From NCBI RefSeq assembly GCF_009674775.1, contig NZ_WKKE01000019.1, positions 1 to 64,000 on the forward strand: a DNA stretch of 64,000 bases, in the 5' to 3' direction. The position numbers and the translations under genes were made by a program. Below are positions 53,001 to 60,500 of the stretch, in pieces. This DNA comes from Flavobacterium sp. LC2016-23. Its GTDB lineage: Bacteria; Bacteroidota; Bacteroidia; Flavobacteriales; Flavobacteriaceae. Positions within the stretch are counted from its first letter, which is position 1. Each line of letters starts with the position of its first letter. The notes under the pieces were generated by a model. It was not told where the DNA came from, made no database searches, and worked only from the letters and a program-made list of their open reading frames with translations.

Positions 53001-53815
53001 CTATCAAGGATGATTTCGTTACGTTCGATAGAAACTACCTCACCGGTATCTTCATCCACGAAATCCTCGTGCCAGGTGTTCAATACACGTGCAGCAAGTC
53101 TTCTTCCAATATATTTTTTAATACCTGTTTTAGAAACTTTAATTTCTTCAGCAAGGTCGAAAATTTCAAGGATATCCTTGTCTCTTTCGAATCCGATTGC
53201 ACGGAATAAAGTTGTTACCGGTAATTTTTTCTTTCTGTCGATATAAGCGTACATTACACTATTGATATCAGTAGAAAATTCTATCCAGGATCCTTTAAAA
53301 GGAATTACTCTGGCAGAATAAAGTTTTGTTCCATTTGCATGGAATGACTGACCAAAGAAAACCCCAGGAGAACGGTGCAGCTGAGATACTACCACACGCT
53401 CAGCACCATTGATTACAAAGGTACCGCTTGGAGTCATATAAGGTATTGTTCCAAGGTAAACATCTTGTACAATAGTTTCAAAATCTTCGTGTTCTGGATC
53501 AGTACAATATAGTTTTAACCTGGCTTTTAAAGGCACACTATACGTAAGACCTCTCTCTATACATTCTTGAATTGTATAACGTGGTGGATCAACAAAATAA
53601 TCTAGGAACTCCAATACAAAGTTATTTCTTGTATCTGTGATTGGAAAGTTTTCCATGAAGGTGTTGTACAACCCTTCGTTGCCTCTTTCGTCAGATTTAG
53701 TTTCTAATTGAAAAAAATCTTTAAAAGATTTAACCTGAACATCTAAGAAATCCGGATAGTCAGGAATATTTTTTGTAGAGGCAAAATTCAATCTTTCAGT
53801 CTGATTTGTTATCAT
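50003..53815 (-). CDS. rpoB: DNA-directed RNA polymerase subunit beta
   Basis: A 1270-residue core polymerase subunit. The rifampicin-binding cluster (FFGTNQLSQFMDQTNPLAEI, then HKRRLSALGPGG) is wild-type-looking, and the conserved KLKVGDKMAGRHGNKG block is present. I use the second of two adjacent Met codons (MITNQTERLNF), matching homologues from memory. It is 264 bp after rplL, with a hairpin in between, and 306 bp before rpoC. Confidence 0.98.
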   Translation of the reverse strand: MITNQTERLNFASTKNIPDYPDFLDVQVKSFKDFFQLETKSDERGNEGLYNTFMENFPITDTRNNFVLEFLDYFVDPPRYTIQECIERGLTYSVPLKARLKLYCTDPEHEDFETIVQDVYLGTIPYMTPSGTFVINGAERVVVSQLHRSPGVFFGQSFHANGTKLYSARVIPFKGSWIEFSTDINSVMYAYIDRKKKLPVTTLFRAIGFERDKDILEIFDLAEEIKVSKTGIKKYIGRRLAARVLNTWHEDFVDEDTGEVVSIERNEIILDRDTIIDKDNVEEIIDSNVKSILLHKEDNNQADYAIIHNTLQKDPTNSEKEAVEHIYRQLRNAEPPDEETARGIIDKLFFSDQRYNLGEVGRYRMNKKLGLDIPMEKQVLTKEDIITIVKYLIELINSKAEIDDIDHLSNRRVRTVGEQLSQQFGVGLARMARTIRERMNVRDNEVFTPIDLINAKTLSSVINSFFGTNQLSQFMDQTNPLAEITHKRRLSALGPGGLSRERAGFEVRDVHYTHYGRLCPIETPEGPNIGLISSLGVYAKVNGMGFIETPYRKVTNGVVDLESTPIYLSAEEEEGKMIAQANIEMDATGKITASNVIAREEGDFPVVEPSAVHYTDVAPNQIASISASLIPFLEHDDANRALMGSNMMRQAVPLIRPEAPIVGTGLERQVASDSRVLINAEGDGTVEYVDANIITIKYDRTEEERMVSFDADEKTYNLIKFRKTNQGTSINLKPIVRKGDRVSLGQVLSEGYATQNGELALGRNLKVAFMPWKGYNFEDAIVISEKVVRDDIFTSIHVDDYSLEVRDTKLGNEELTNDIPNVSEEATKDLDENGMIRIGAEVKPGDILIGKITPKGESDPTPEEKLLRAIFGDKAGDVKDASLKASPSLHGVVLDKKLFARAVKDKRKRTQDKDALGALEMEFETKFVELKDRLVEKLFLIVNGKTSQGVMNDLGEEVLPKGKKYTQKMLYAVEDFAHLSKGQWVADDATNKMVNDLIHNYKIKLNDLQGSLRREKFTITVGDELPSGILKLAKIYIAKKRKLKVGDKMAGRHGNKGIVARIVRHEDMPFLEDGTPVDIVLNPLGVPSRMNIGQIYETVLGWAGQNLGRKFATPIFDGASLDQINALTDEAGVPRFGHTYLYDGGTGERFHQAATVGVIYMLKLGHMVDDKMHARSIGPYSLITQQPLGGKAQFGGQRFGEMEVWALEAYGASSTLREILTVKSDDVIGRAKTYEAIVKGESMPEPGLPESFNVLMHELKGLGLDIRLEE

Positions 53816-54014
53816 CAATGGACAAAATTTTGATTAAAAAAAAGTAATTTTTTGTGTAAAAACACACTGTTTAATCTATACTTTCTTATTATAATCAATA
53901 CATCTTTAAAAATAAACCGATAAAATCAGCTCAATTTTTTTTCTTCGTATTGATCAAAAACTTTTTCGTATTTTAAACTATTTGATAATAAAACTTGATA
54001 TATTTTATTATACG

Positions 54015-54057
54015 AAAAATGGTTTAGGCCATTGAGCGTTCACTCAAGACCTAAACC
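54015..54057 (-). terminator. Attenuator-like hairpin between rplL and rpoB
   Basis: Outer stem GGTTTAGG/CCTAAACC (54021-54057) with inner pairing TTGAG/CTCAA. On the minus strand it is followed by ATTTTTCG, a weak U-tract, 22 bp after the rplL stop codon. It could let a fraction of polymerases stop before rpoB, as in the classical ribosomal protein/polymerase operon. The remaining bases up to rpoB have no clear promoter. Confidence 0.5.
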
Positions 54058-54079
54058 TAGTTCTTAAAACCGAGTTGAA

Positions 54080-54451
54080 TTATTTAAGCTCAACTACAGC
54101 TCCAGCTTCTTCTAATGATTTTTTAAGACCTTCAGCCTCTTCTTTAGAAACACCTTCTTTAACGTTACTTGGAGCACCGTCAACTACATCTTTAGCTTCT
54201 TTCAAACCTAAACCTGTAAGTTCTTTAACTAATTTTACAACAGCTAATTTTGAAGCTCCAGCTTCTTTTAATACTACTGTAAATTCAGTTTGTGCTTCTT
54301 CAGCAGCACCTTCTCCACCACCAGCAGCAACTACTACAGCTGCAGCAGCAGGCTCGATACCATACTCATCTTTTAATATTGTTGCTAATTCGTTAACTTC
54401 TTTAACTGTTAGGTTAACTAATTGTTCTGCGAATTGTTTCAAATCTGCCAT
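54080..54451 (-). CDS. rplL: 50S ribosomal protein L7/L12
   Basis: A 123-residue protein: N-terminal dimerisation domain (MADLKQFAEQLVNLTVKEVN), an Ala-rich hinge (about 35-55) and the C-terminal factor-binding domain (FTVVLKEAGASKLAVVKLVK, and ELTGLGLKEAKDVVDGAP). It recruits translational GTPases to the ribosomal stalk. It lies 86 bp after rplJ. Confidence 0.98.
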   Translation of the reverse strand: MADLKQFAEQLVNLTVKEVNELATILKDEYGIEPAAAAVVVAAGGGEGAAEEAQTEFTVVLKEAGASKLAVVKLVKELTGLGLKEAKDVVDGAPSNVKEGVSKEEAEGLKKSLEEAGAVVELK

Positions 54452-54537
54452 TTTTTCTATCGTTTAAAATGATTTGTAAAATTATAATTTATTTGTGTGT
54501 GCGAATTTAGTAACACAAAAGACAACCGTCTTTTATA

Positions 54538-55050
54538 TTATGCTTCCTCAGTTGCTGCTTCTGATTCTTCTCCAGCAAACTTGTTTTGAAGAGCAGAAAT
54601 AATTCTCTGAGCAGGAGATTGTAACAATCCAATAAGTTCTCCAAGAAGTTCTTCTTTAGATTTAATAGTTGCTAACGCATCTAATTGATCATCTCCAATG
54701 TAAATTTCAGAGTTAATATAAGCTCCCTTTAATACCGGTTTAGCTGATTTTTTTCTGAAATCTTTAATTATTTTTCCAGGTGCATTTGCAACATCTGAAA
54801 TAAATATAGCGCTGTTACCAGTCAATACTGAAGGTAAATCACCATAGTCATTAGCAGAAGCTTCCATTGCTTTTGCAAGCAAAGTGTTTTTTACAACCTC
54901 TAATTTAATACCTGCTTTAAAGCAAGCTCTTCTTAAGCTTGAAGTTGTTTCTGCATTTAATCCAGAAATATCAGATACATAAATAATATTTGTACCAGCT
55001 AACTGCGCAGTTAAATCTTCAATCGCGATTGATTTTTCTTCTCTAGTCAT
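54538..55050 (-). CDS. rplJ: 50S ribosomal protein L10
   Basis: A 170-residue stalk base protein that carries L7/L12 dimers through its C-terminal helix. The N-terminus (MTREEKSIAIEDLTAQLAGT) and the middle RRACFKAGIKLEVVKNTLLA are typical. In many bacteria the L10-L12 complex controls its own mRNA leader; the gap to rplA is only 22 bp here, so any such site would lie in rplA. Confidence 0.97.
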   Translation of the reverse strand: MTREEKSIAIEDLTAQLAGTNIIYVSDISGLNAETTSSLRRACFKAGIKLEVVKNTLLAKAMEASANDYGDLPSVLTGNSAIFISDVANAPGKIIKDFRKKSAKPVLKGAYINSEIYIGDDQLDALATIKSKEELLGELIGLLQSPAQRIISALQNKFAGEESEAATEEA

Positions 55051-55072
55051 ACTAAAAATTATTAACTACCAA

Positions 55073-55762
55073 TTATACTGCTTTAGGGTCCAATGCGATT
55101 GCAGGACTCATAGTGCTTGTAAGGTGAATACCTTTAATATAGGTACCTTTAGCAGCAGTTGGTTTAAGTTTGATTAATGTTTGAATAATTTCGTGTGCAT
55201 TGTCATAAATTTGCTCAGCTCCAAAAGAAACTTTACCAATTCCTGCATGTACGATACCAGTTTTATCAACTTTAAAGTCAATTTTACCAGCTTTAACCTC
55301 TTGAACAGCTTTTGCAACATCCATAGTTACAGTACCTGTTTTAGGGTTTGGCATTAAACCTCTAGGTCCTAAAATACGACCTAATGGACCTAATTTACCC
55401 ATAACAGCCGGCATAGTGATGATAACATCAACATCTGTCCAACCATCTTTAATTTTTTGTAAATAATCGTCAAGACCTACGTAATCAGCTCCAGCTTCTT
55501 TAGCTTCAGCTTCTTTATCCGGAGTAACTAATGCTAATACTTTAACGTCTTTACCAGTTCCGTGAGGTAATGTAACTACACCTCTAACCATTTGATTCGC
55601 TTTTCTTGGATCTACACCCAAACGAACTGCGATATCAACAGACTCATCAAATTTTGCAGAAGCTATAACTTTGATTAATGCAGCTGCATCTTTCAAAGAG
55701 TATAGTTTGTTCTTTTCAATTTTTGAAGCAGCCTCTTTTTGCTTTTTTGTTAATTTTGCCAT
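55073..55762 (-). CDS. rplA: 50S ribosomal protein L1
   Basis: A 229-residue protein forming the L1 stalk near the ribosomal exit site. Signature GPRGLMPNPKTGTV (near residue 125) and the KAGKIDFKVDKTGIVHAGIG block are present. It is 13 bp downstream of rplK, with which it is co-transcribed, and L1 usually represses that operon. Confidence 0.98.
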   Translation of the reverse strand: MAKLTKKQKEAASKIEKNKLYSLKDAAALIKVIASAKFDESVDIAVRLGVDPRKANQMVRGVVTLPHGTGKDVKVLALVTPDKEAEAKEAGADYVGLDDYLQKIKDGWTDVDVIITMPAVMGKLGPLGRILGPRGLMPNPKTGTVTMDVAKAVQEVKAGKIDFKVDKTGIVHAGIGKVSFGAEQIYDNAHEIIQTLIKLKPTAAKGTYIKGIHLTSTMSPAIALDPKAV

Positions 55763-55775
55763 TTCTTTCTCTTAA

Positions 55776-56213
55776 TTAAAAAGGAGCATCTCCTGATACA
55801 GTTATACCCATAGATCTAGCAGTTCCAGCGATCATGCTCATTGCAGATTCGATTGTGAATGCATTTAAATCTACCATTTTATCTTCAGCAATAGCTTTGA
55901 TAACGTCCCAAGTAACACTAGCTACTTTTTTACGATTTGGTTCACCTGATCCAGACTTTAGCTTTGCAGCTTCCAATAATTGGACAGCAGCTGGAGGAGT
56001 TTTTACAACAAAATCAAATGATTTGTCTTTATACACAGTAATTTGTACTGGGCATATTTTGCCAGGTTTATCTTGTGTTCTAGCATTGAACTGCTTACAG
56101 AACTCCATGATATTAACCCCAGCAGCTCCTAAAGCAGGTCCAACCGGTGGCGACGGATTCGCAGCACCTCCCTTAACTTGTAGTTTAACTACCTTACTAA
56201 TTTCTTTAGCCAT
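55776..56213 (-). CDS. rplK: 50S ribosomal protein L11
   Basis: A 145-residue protein of the GTPase-associated centre, binding 23S rRNA near L10. The motifs KLQVKGGAANPSPPVGPALG at the N-terminus and the C-terminal SMIAGTARSMGITV are standard. A 67-bp gap separates it from nusG. Confidence 0.98.
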   Translation of the reverse strand: MAKEISKVVKLQVKGGAANPSPPVGPALGAAGVNIMEFCKQFNARTQDKPGKICPVQITVYKDKSFDFVVKTPPAAVQLLEAAKLKSGSGEPNRKKVASVTWDVIKAIAEDKMVDLNAFTIESAMSMIAGTARSMGITVSGDAPF

Positions 56214-56280
56214 TTTTTAAAAAATTTAACACCATAATCATTGGAAGCGATTATAGTGGTTATTATAGATGTAACAAAAA

Positions 56281-56832
56281 TTATACTTTTTCAACTTGCA
56301 TAAAACTCAGTTCCAATGGTGTTTTTCTTCCGAAAATCTTAACCATAACTTCAAGTTTACGCTTTTCTTCATTGATTTTTTCAACCGTACCGTTAAATCC
56401 GTTAAAAGGACCATCGATCACTTTTACAGTTTCACCTAAATTAAACGGAATAGCACGGGTATCTGTATTTACAGCTAACTCATCTACTTTTCCTAACATA
56501 CGATTTACTTCAGAAAGCCTCAAAGGAACAGGTTCTCCGCCTTTGATCTCACCTAAAAATCCAATTACACTAGTAATAGACTTAATAATATGAGGTATCT
56601 CACCAACCAAGTTGGCTTCGATCATAACATATCCAGGAAAATACACTTTATCCTTAGACATTTTCTTTCCTTCTTTTACAGTAACTACTTTTTCTGTAGG
56701 CACTAAAACTTGGGAAACATAATCACCCATACCTAGTCTGGCAATTTCAGTTTCGATATAAGCTTTGACTTTATTTTCCTGTCCGCTTACAGCTCTAACC
56801 ACATACCATTTTTTCACATTATTATCTGCCAT
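56281..56832 (-). CDS. nusG: Transcription termination/antitermination protein NusG
   Basis: A 183-residue elongation factor with an N-terminal NGN domain (KKWYVVRAVSGQENKVKAYI) and a C-terminal KOW domain (about 130-183; FNLGETVKVIDGPFNGFNGT). It binds RNA polymerase and couples it to ribosomes or Rho. I use the second of two tandem Met codons. It is 10 bp after secE. Confidence 0.96.
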   Translation of the reverse strand: MADNNVKKWYVVRAVSGQENKVKAYIETEIARLGMGDYVSQVLVPTEKVVTVKEGKKMSKDKVYFPGYVMIEANLVGEIPHIIKSITSVIGFLGEIKGGEPVPLRLSEVNRMLGKVDELAVNTDTRAIPFNLGETVKVIDGPFNGFNGTVEKINEEKRKLEVMVKIFGRKTPLELSFMQVEKV

Positions 56833-56842
56833 CACAAAAAAA

Positions 56843-57040
56843 TTATCCTTTTAACCAGTTAAAAAATCCAGCCAAAGCTTTTGCAAAAAATTCGTCTACT
56901 CCCCATGTTGCCAAGGCGAATAAAACCGAAAATACAGCCACAACAATTGTCAATTTCTGAACCTCAGCCCAAGCAGGCCAAGTAACATTTGACTTCAACT
57001 CTTCGAAAGCCTCTGATAAATAATTAGTAACTTTTGTCAT
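56843..57040 (-). CDS. secE: Preprotein translocase subunit SecE
   Basis: A 65-residue protein with an amphipathic N-terminal part (TNYLSEAFEELKSNVTWPAW) and a single membrane helix (about 33-50). It is the short, one-helix form of SecE that supports SecY. I start at 57040 (MTKVTNYLSE); the longer frame to 57088 would overlap the tRNA-Trp gene and is not real. Confidence 0.94.
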   Translation of the reverse strand: MTKVTNYLSEAFEELKSNVTWPAWAEVQKLTIVVAVFSVLFALATWGVDEFFAKALAGFFNWLKG

Positions 57041-57058
57041 TTGATATATTTTATATTG

Positions 57059-57129
57059 CACGGGCGGAGGGATTCGAACCCCCATCAACGGTTTTGGAGA
57101 CCGCTATTCTACCCTTGAACTACGCCCGT
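57059..57129 (-). tRNA. tRNA-Trp (anticodon CCA)
   Basis: Cloverleaf reading from 57129 to 57059: acceptor ACGGGCG/CGCCCGT, anticodon stem GCGGT/ACCGT-type with loop CTCCAAA (anticodon CCA), and T loop GTTCGAATC. The 3-prime CCA is not encoded. It lies between tuf and secE, as in other Bacteroidota. Confidence 0.95.
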
Positions 57130-57133
57130 AATT

Positions 57134-57174
57134 AAAAGCCAGTGATTTCAGTTAAGAAAATCAACTGGCTTTTT
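57134..57174 (-). terminator. Terminator after tuf
   Basis: AAAAGCCAGT and ACTGGCTTTT form the base of a hairpin with a bulged extension TGATTT/AAATCA; a U-run follows on the minus strand. It begins 24 bp after the tuf stop codon and stands before tRNA-Trp, so the downstream tRNA-secE-nusG segment needs read-through or its own promoter. Confidence 0.75.
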
Positions 57175-57197
57175 ATAGTTGTTTTTTTTTTATAGGA

Positions 57198-58385
57198 TTA
57201 TCCTACGATTTCAGTCACCTGACCTGCACCTACAGTTCTACCACCTTCACGGATAGCAAAACGTAAACCTACGCTCATTGCGATTGGGCTTAATAAAGAT
57301 ACATTGATAGTCAAGTTGTCTCCTGGCATTACCATCTCTACTCCTTCAGGTAAAGTAATAACTCCTGTTACGTCAGTTGTACGTACGTAGAACTGTGGAC
57401 GGTAGTTATTATGGAATGGAGTATGACGTCCACCTTCTTCTTTTTTCAAGATATAAACCTCAGCTTTGAAAGTAGCGTGTGGTTTTACTGATCCTGGCTT
57501 AATGATAACCATTCCTCTTTTGATAGATTCTTTATCAATACCTCTTAACAATAAACCTACGTTATCTCCAGCTTCACCTCTATCAAGGATTTTACGGAAC
57601 ATCTCAACTCCAGTAATAGTAGAAGTCAATTTATCAGCTCCCATACCAATGATTTCAACTGGATCTCCTGTATTAGCAATACCTGTTTCGATACGACCTG
57701 TAGCAACAGTTCCACGACCAGTAATTGTAAATACATCTTCAACCGGCATCAAGAATGGTTTAGCAACGTCACGCACTGGCTCTTCGATCCAAGCATCAAC
57801 AGCTTCCATTAATTCAATGATTTTTGGTACCCAAGCAGGATCATTATTCAATCCTCCTAAAGCAGAACCTTGAACAACAGGACCATTATCTCCATCATAT
57901 TCGTAGAAAGATAATAAATCTCTAATTTCCATTTCAACAAGCTCTAACAATTCAGCGTCATCAACCATATCCACTTTGTTCATGAATACAACGATTCTTG
58001 GAATACCAACCTGACGACCTAAAAGGATGTGCTCACGAGTTTGTGGCATTGGACCATCTGTAGCAGCAACTACTAAGATAGCTCCGTCCATTTGAGCAGC
58101 ACCAGTAACCATGTTCTTTACGTAATCCGCGTGACCTGGACAGTCAACGTGAGCGTAGTGACGGTTAGCTGTTTCATACTCTACGTGTGATGTATTAATA
58201 GTAATACCTCTTTCTTTCTCCTCTGGAGCGTTATCGATTTGATCAAACGATTTTGCTTGACAGTAACCAGCATCAGACAATACTTTTGTAATTGCTGCAG
58301 TTAATGTAGTTTTTCCGTGATCCACGTGTCCAATTGTACCTATGTTTAAGTGCGGTTTGGAACGATTAAAATTCTCCTTTGCCAT
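57198..58385 (-). CDS. tuf: Elongation factor Tu
   Basis: A 395-residue GTPase delivering aminoacyl-tRNA to the ribosome. G motifs: GHVDHGKTTL (residues 19-28), DCPGHADY (near 80), NKVD (near 135) and SALGGL. Domains II and III are complete and end in VGAGQVTEIVG. It lies between tRNA-Thr(GGT) and tRNA-Trp, the arrangement known from the tufB-type locus. Confidence 0.98.
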   Translation of the reverse strand: MAKENFNRSKPHLNIGTIGHVDHGKTTLTAAITKVLSDAGYCQAKSFDQIDNAPEEKERGITINTSHVEYETANRHYAHVDCPGHADYVKNMVTGAAQMDGAILVVAATDGPMPQTREHILLGRQVGIPRIVVFMNKVDMVDDAELLELVEMEIRDLLSFYEYDGDNGPVVQGSALGGLNNDPAWVPKIIELMEAVDAWIEEPVRDVAKPFLMPVEDVFTITGRGTVATGRIETGIANTGDPVEIIGMGADKLTSTITGVEMFRKILDRGEAGDNVGLLLRGIDKESIKRGMVIIKPGSVKPHATFKAEVYILKKEEGGRHTPFHNNYRPQFYVRTTDVTGVITLPEGVEMVMPGDNLTINVSLLSPIAMSVGLRFAIREGGRTVGAGQVTEIVG

Positions 58386-58440
58386 TTTACTTAATTTTTA
58401 ATCTTAGTTATATATTAATTTTCAATTTCCTACTTACTTG

Positions 58441-58512
58441 AGCCAATGTCGGGAATTGAACCCGAGACCTCTTCCTTACCAAGGAAGCACTCTACCCCTG
58501 AGCTACACCGGC
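58441..58512 (-). tRNA. tRNA-Thr (anticodon GGT)
   Basis: Read from 58512 to 58441. Acceptor stem GCCGGTG/CATTGGC (two G-U pairs), anticodon stem CTTCC/GGAAG with loop TTGGTAA, anticodon GGT, T loop GTTCAATTC. It directly precedes tuf. Confidence 0.95.
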
Positions 58513-58597
58513 AGAATCCTTGATTTAAGAGTCTTAATCAGTATTTTGTTTTTATTCAAAACCAAATACCGAAAAACATAATCTAAAATTCATTTTG

Positions 58598-58678
58598 TGG
58601 GGAGAGCAGGATTCGAACCTGCGAAGTTCACACAGCAGATTTACAGTCTGCCCTCGTTGGCCGCTTGAGTATCTCCCC
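58598..58678 (-). tRNA. tRNA-Tyr (anticodon GTA)
   Basis: Read from 58678 to 58598. Acceptor GGGGAGA/TCTCCCC, anticodon stem GCAGA/TCTGC with loop CTGTAAA (anticodon GTA), a long variable arm as expected for bacterial tRNA-Tyr, T loop GTTCGAATC, discriminator A. Confidence 0.95.
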
Positions 58679-58742
58679 TAATTTTTAAAATTCCATCACC
58701 TTAAAAGAACCTGTTTCAAATCGCATTTGAAACCTTTTTTTG

Positions 58743-58816
58743 AGCCGGCGGAGGGACTCGAACCCACGACCTGCTGATTACAAATCAGCTGCTCTAGCCA
58801 ACTGAGCTACGCTGGC
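58743..58816 (-). tRNA. tRNA-Thr (anticodon TGT)
   Basis: Read from 58816 to 58743. Acceptor GCCAGCG/CGCCGGC, anticodon stem GCTGA/TCAGC with loop TTTGTAA (anticodon TGT), T loop GTTCGAGTC, discriminator T. First gene of the tRNA-tuf transcript. Confidence 0.95.
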
Positions 58817-58825
58817 AATAACATT

Positions 58826-58852
58826 AAAAAAGTCCGCTATTTCTAACGGACT
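58826..58852 (-). terminator. Terminator-like hairpin just upstream of tRNA-Thr(TGT)
   Basis: Stem AGTCCG/CGGACT with a ten-base loop followed by six U residues on the minus strand. It ends about 55 bp after the hibernation-factor stop codon and so can terminate that transcript, yet it lies downstream of the promoter at 58854-58883 and inside the tRNA leader. Confidence 0.6.
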
Positions 58853-58853
58853 G

Positions 58854-58883
58854 CAAATGTAGCTATTTTATCTTTGAATCAAA
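58854..58883 (-). promoter_or_regulatory. Promoter of the tRNA-tuf transcript
   Basis: On the minus strand TTTG (58880-58883) and TACATTTG (58854-58861) are 18 bp apart, an exact consensus match. Transcription would start right at the hairpin described at 58826-58852. Confidence 0.65.
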
Positions 58884-58906
58884 ACATTTTTTGAAAAAAA
58901 TTTTAA

Positions 58907-59209
58907 TTATATGTGTGTTCTTATTTTTTCTTTCCTTTTTACCAGTAAACGCTCTAAGGATTCTGCTGAAAGCTCAACCGCTTCTTCAAAAGTTTTACAC
59001 TGCTTTTTAACCAAAAAATCATCCCCAGGAACATTAATCTTTATCTCTACCGCCTTATTCTCCTTATCACTTGTTCTTTCCACTTTTAAAAAAACATCTG
59101 CCGAAACCACCCGATCGTAGTATTTTTCCAATTTATCCATTCTTTCCTGAATAAAATCTACCAACTTTCTGTCAACAGTAAAGTTAACTGCATGAACATC
59201 TACCTTCAT
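58907..59209 (-). CDS. hpf: Ribosome hibernation-promoting factor, short form
   Basis: A 100-residue HPF/YfiA-type protein (MKVDVHAVNFTVDRKLVDFI at the N-terminus) with the basic pattern ERTSDKENKAVEIKINVPGD; it binds the 30S decoding site in resting ribosomes. Only the N-terminal domain is present, so it is the short form. The start at 59209 is favoured over the ATG at 59233, which adds eight residues with no family match. It follows xerC by 34 bp and is probably co-transcribed. Confidence 0.92.
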   Translation of the reverse strand: MKVDVHAVNFTVDRKLVDFIQERMDKLEKYYDRVVSADVFLKVERTSDKENKAVEIKINVPGDDFLVKKQCKTFEEAVELSAESLERLLVKRKEKIRTHI

Positions 59210-59243
59210 AATATAAATTTTAGGGTTAAACATTTAAGAATTA

Positions 59244-60137
59244 CTATTTATTCCTCGGATGCGCCTTACCATATACTTTTTTAAGCTCTGCAAGACTATT
59301 ATGAGTATAAACCTGTGTTGACGCCAAACTGGAATGCCCTAATAATTCTTTAACTGAATTTAAATCTGCTCCGTTATTCAATAAATGAGTCGCAAAAGTA
59401 TGCCTGAGGACATGAGGACTTTTTTTTACCTTTTCAGAGACTTTACTAAAGTAAGAATTAATTAATCGATACACAAAAGATTCACTTAATTTTAATCCTT
59501 TTTTAGAAATAAAAAAATAATCTTCATCTACGATTTTTTCAACAGAAACCCTTTCACTTAAATACAATTTAAACTGCTCTGTAATAACCGGAAGAATAGG
59601 AATTATGCGCTCCTTATTCCTTTTACCCAAAACCTTAATTACGTTCGATGACAAATCAACATTATAAATCATTAAACTTATCAGTTCTGCTCTTCGCATT
59701 CCTGTCGTATAAAACAAATCAACAATCAGCTTATCACGTATTTCCTCAAAACCAAAAGGATCACCAACTGTTTCCATCAAATCAGTAAGTTCTTTTTCAG
59801 AAAACGGAATCTGAATAATCTTAGGCGTTTTTAACGCCTTATGTTTTAACATTGGATTTATTTCTATCTGCTTGATTTTTAAAAGAAATTTATAATAGGC
59901 TTTTAAAGAAGCCATTTTCCTGTTGACAGAAACATTAGAAACATTCTGATCTACCAAGGAAACAATCCAGCTCCTGACCTGACTGTAATGAGCCTGATCT
60001 ATAGCTTCCTGATCAAAATTAGTTTTATTGAACAGCTCAAAAAAAGAAATATCATTTAAATAAGCACTAACCGTATGAGGCGAATACTTCTTCTCTAACT
60101 GAAGATAATCACGAAATGCCTCTTTATTAGTCTTCAT
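59244..60137 (-). CDS. xerC: Tyrosine recombinase XerC/XerD
   Basis: A 297-residue site-specific recombinase. The N-terminal SAM-like core-binding domain (about 1-90) and catalytic domain are complete; catalytic residues lie in TGMRRAEL (Arg), LGKRNKERIIP (Lys), HVLRHTFATHL (His, Arg) and LLGHSSLASTQVYTH (His, Tyr). XerC-type enzymes resolve chromosome dimers at dif during division. Its chromosomal place between rpsU and hpf is housekeeping and no mobile element is attached, so an integrase of an island is unlikely. Confidence 0.92.
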   Translation of the reverse strand: MKTNKEAFRDYLQLEKKYSPHTVSAYLNDISFFELFNKTNFDQEAIDQAHYSQVRSWIVSLVDQNVSNVSVNRKMASLKAYYKFLLKIKQIEINPMLKHKALKTPKIIQIPFSEKELTDLMETVGDPFGFEEIRDKLIVDLFYTTGMRRAELISLMIYNVDLSSNVIKVLGKRNKERIIPILPVITEQFKLYLSERVSVEKIVDEDYFFISKKGLKLSESFVYRLINSYFSKVSEKVKKSPHVLRHTFATHLLNNGADLNSVKELLGHSSLASTQVYTHNSLAELKKVYGKAHPRNK

Positions 60138-60220
60138 GGAATTCTACACTTATATAATTACAAACAAAGAAAAATACAACCCTACTAAACACCGTTTTCA
60201 AAACACTAAAAAATAAGCAC

Positions 60221-60267
60221 AAAAAAACCGTTAGCATCAAAGTTATAACTTTTTGATCACTAACGGT
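60221..60267 (-). terminator. Terminator after rpsU
   Basis: Outer stem CCGTTAG/CTAACGG (60228-60266) with a second paired segment ATCAAAGT/ACTTTTTGAT inside, followed by seven U residues on the minus strand. It begins 23 bp after the rpsU stop codon. Confidence 0.85.
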
Positions 60268-60289
60268 AATTATTTTTAAAAGACTAATA

Positions 60290-60484
60290 CTAACTTTCTA
60301 AACCATCTCTCATGTTTTGAATGTAAGCCGCTTTTTGAATTTGAGCTCTTTTGATAACAGAAGGCTTAATAAAAGCAGTACGTGCTCTTAATTGACGAAC
60401 AGTTCCTGTTTTATCAAATTTTCTTTTATAGCGCTTTAATGCTCTATCGATATTTTCTCCGTCTTTAATTGGTATAATTAACAT
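60290..60484 (-). CDS. rpsU: 30S ribosomal protein S21
   Basis: A 64-residue basic protein (MLIIPIKDGENIDRALKRYK) that sits beside the 3-prime end of 16S rRNA. In Flavobacterium bS21 is part of the pocket that hides the anti-Shine-Dalgarno sequence. The gene has a perfect eight-base Shine-Dalgarno upstream of its start, unlike the neighbours, so expression probably depends on ribosomes in which the anti-SD is free. It is followed by a terminator. Confidence 0.97.
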   Translation of the reverse strand: MLIIPIKDGENIDRALKRYKRKFDKTGTVRQLRARTAFIKPSVIKRAQIQKAAYIQNMRDGLES

Positions 60485-60492
60485 AATATAGA

Positions 60493-60500
60493 CACCTCCT
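60493..60500 (-). promoter_or_regulatory. Full-length Shine-Dalgarno of rpsU
   Basis: On the minus strand AGGAGGTG lies 8 bases before the rpsU ATG (60484). It is complementary to the complete anti-SD CACCUCCU. Upstream, TACTTTTG (60514-60521) is a -7 promoter element that gives a leader of only about 30 bases. No other gene in this window has a comparable ribosome-binding site as far as I can see. Confidence 0.9.

Noticed and set aside
54075..54467. 130-codon frame antisense to rplL
   Set aside because: A mirror of the Ala-rich L7/L12 coding sequence; the Ser/Thr/Ala-rich product has no family.
57041..57088. Longer N-terminus of SecE
   Set aside because: The added codons lie mostly in the tRNA-Trp gene; SecE homologues start at MTKVTNY-like sequences.
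59244..60137. Tyrosine recombinase as integrase of a genomic island
   Set aside because: Sequence and place fit XerC/D; no att duplication, excisionase or foreign cargo is nearby.
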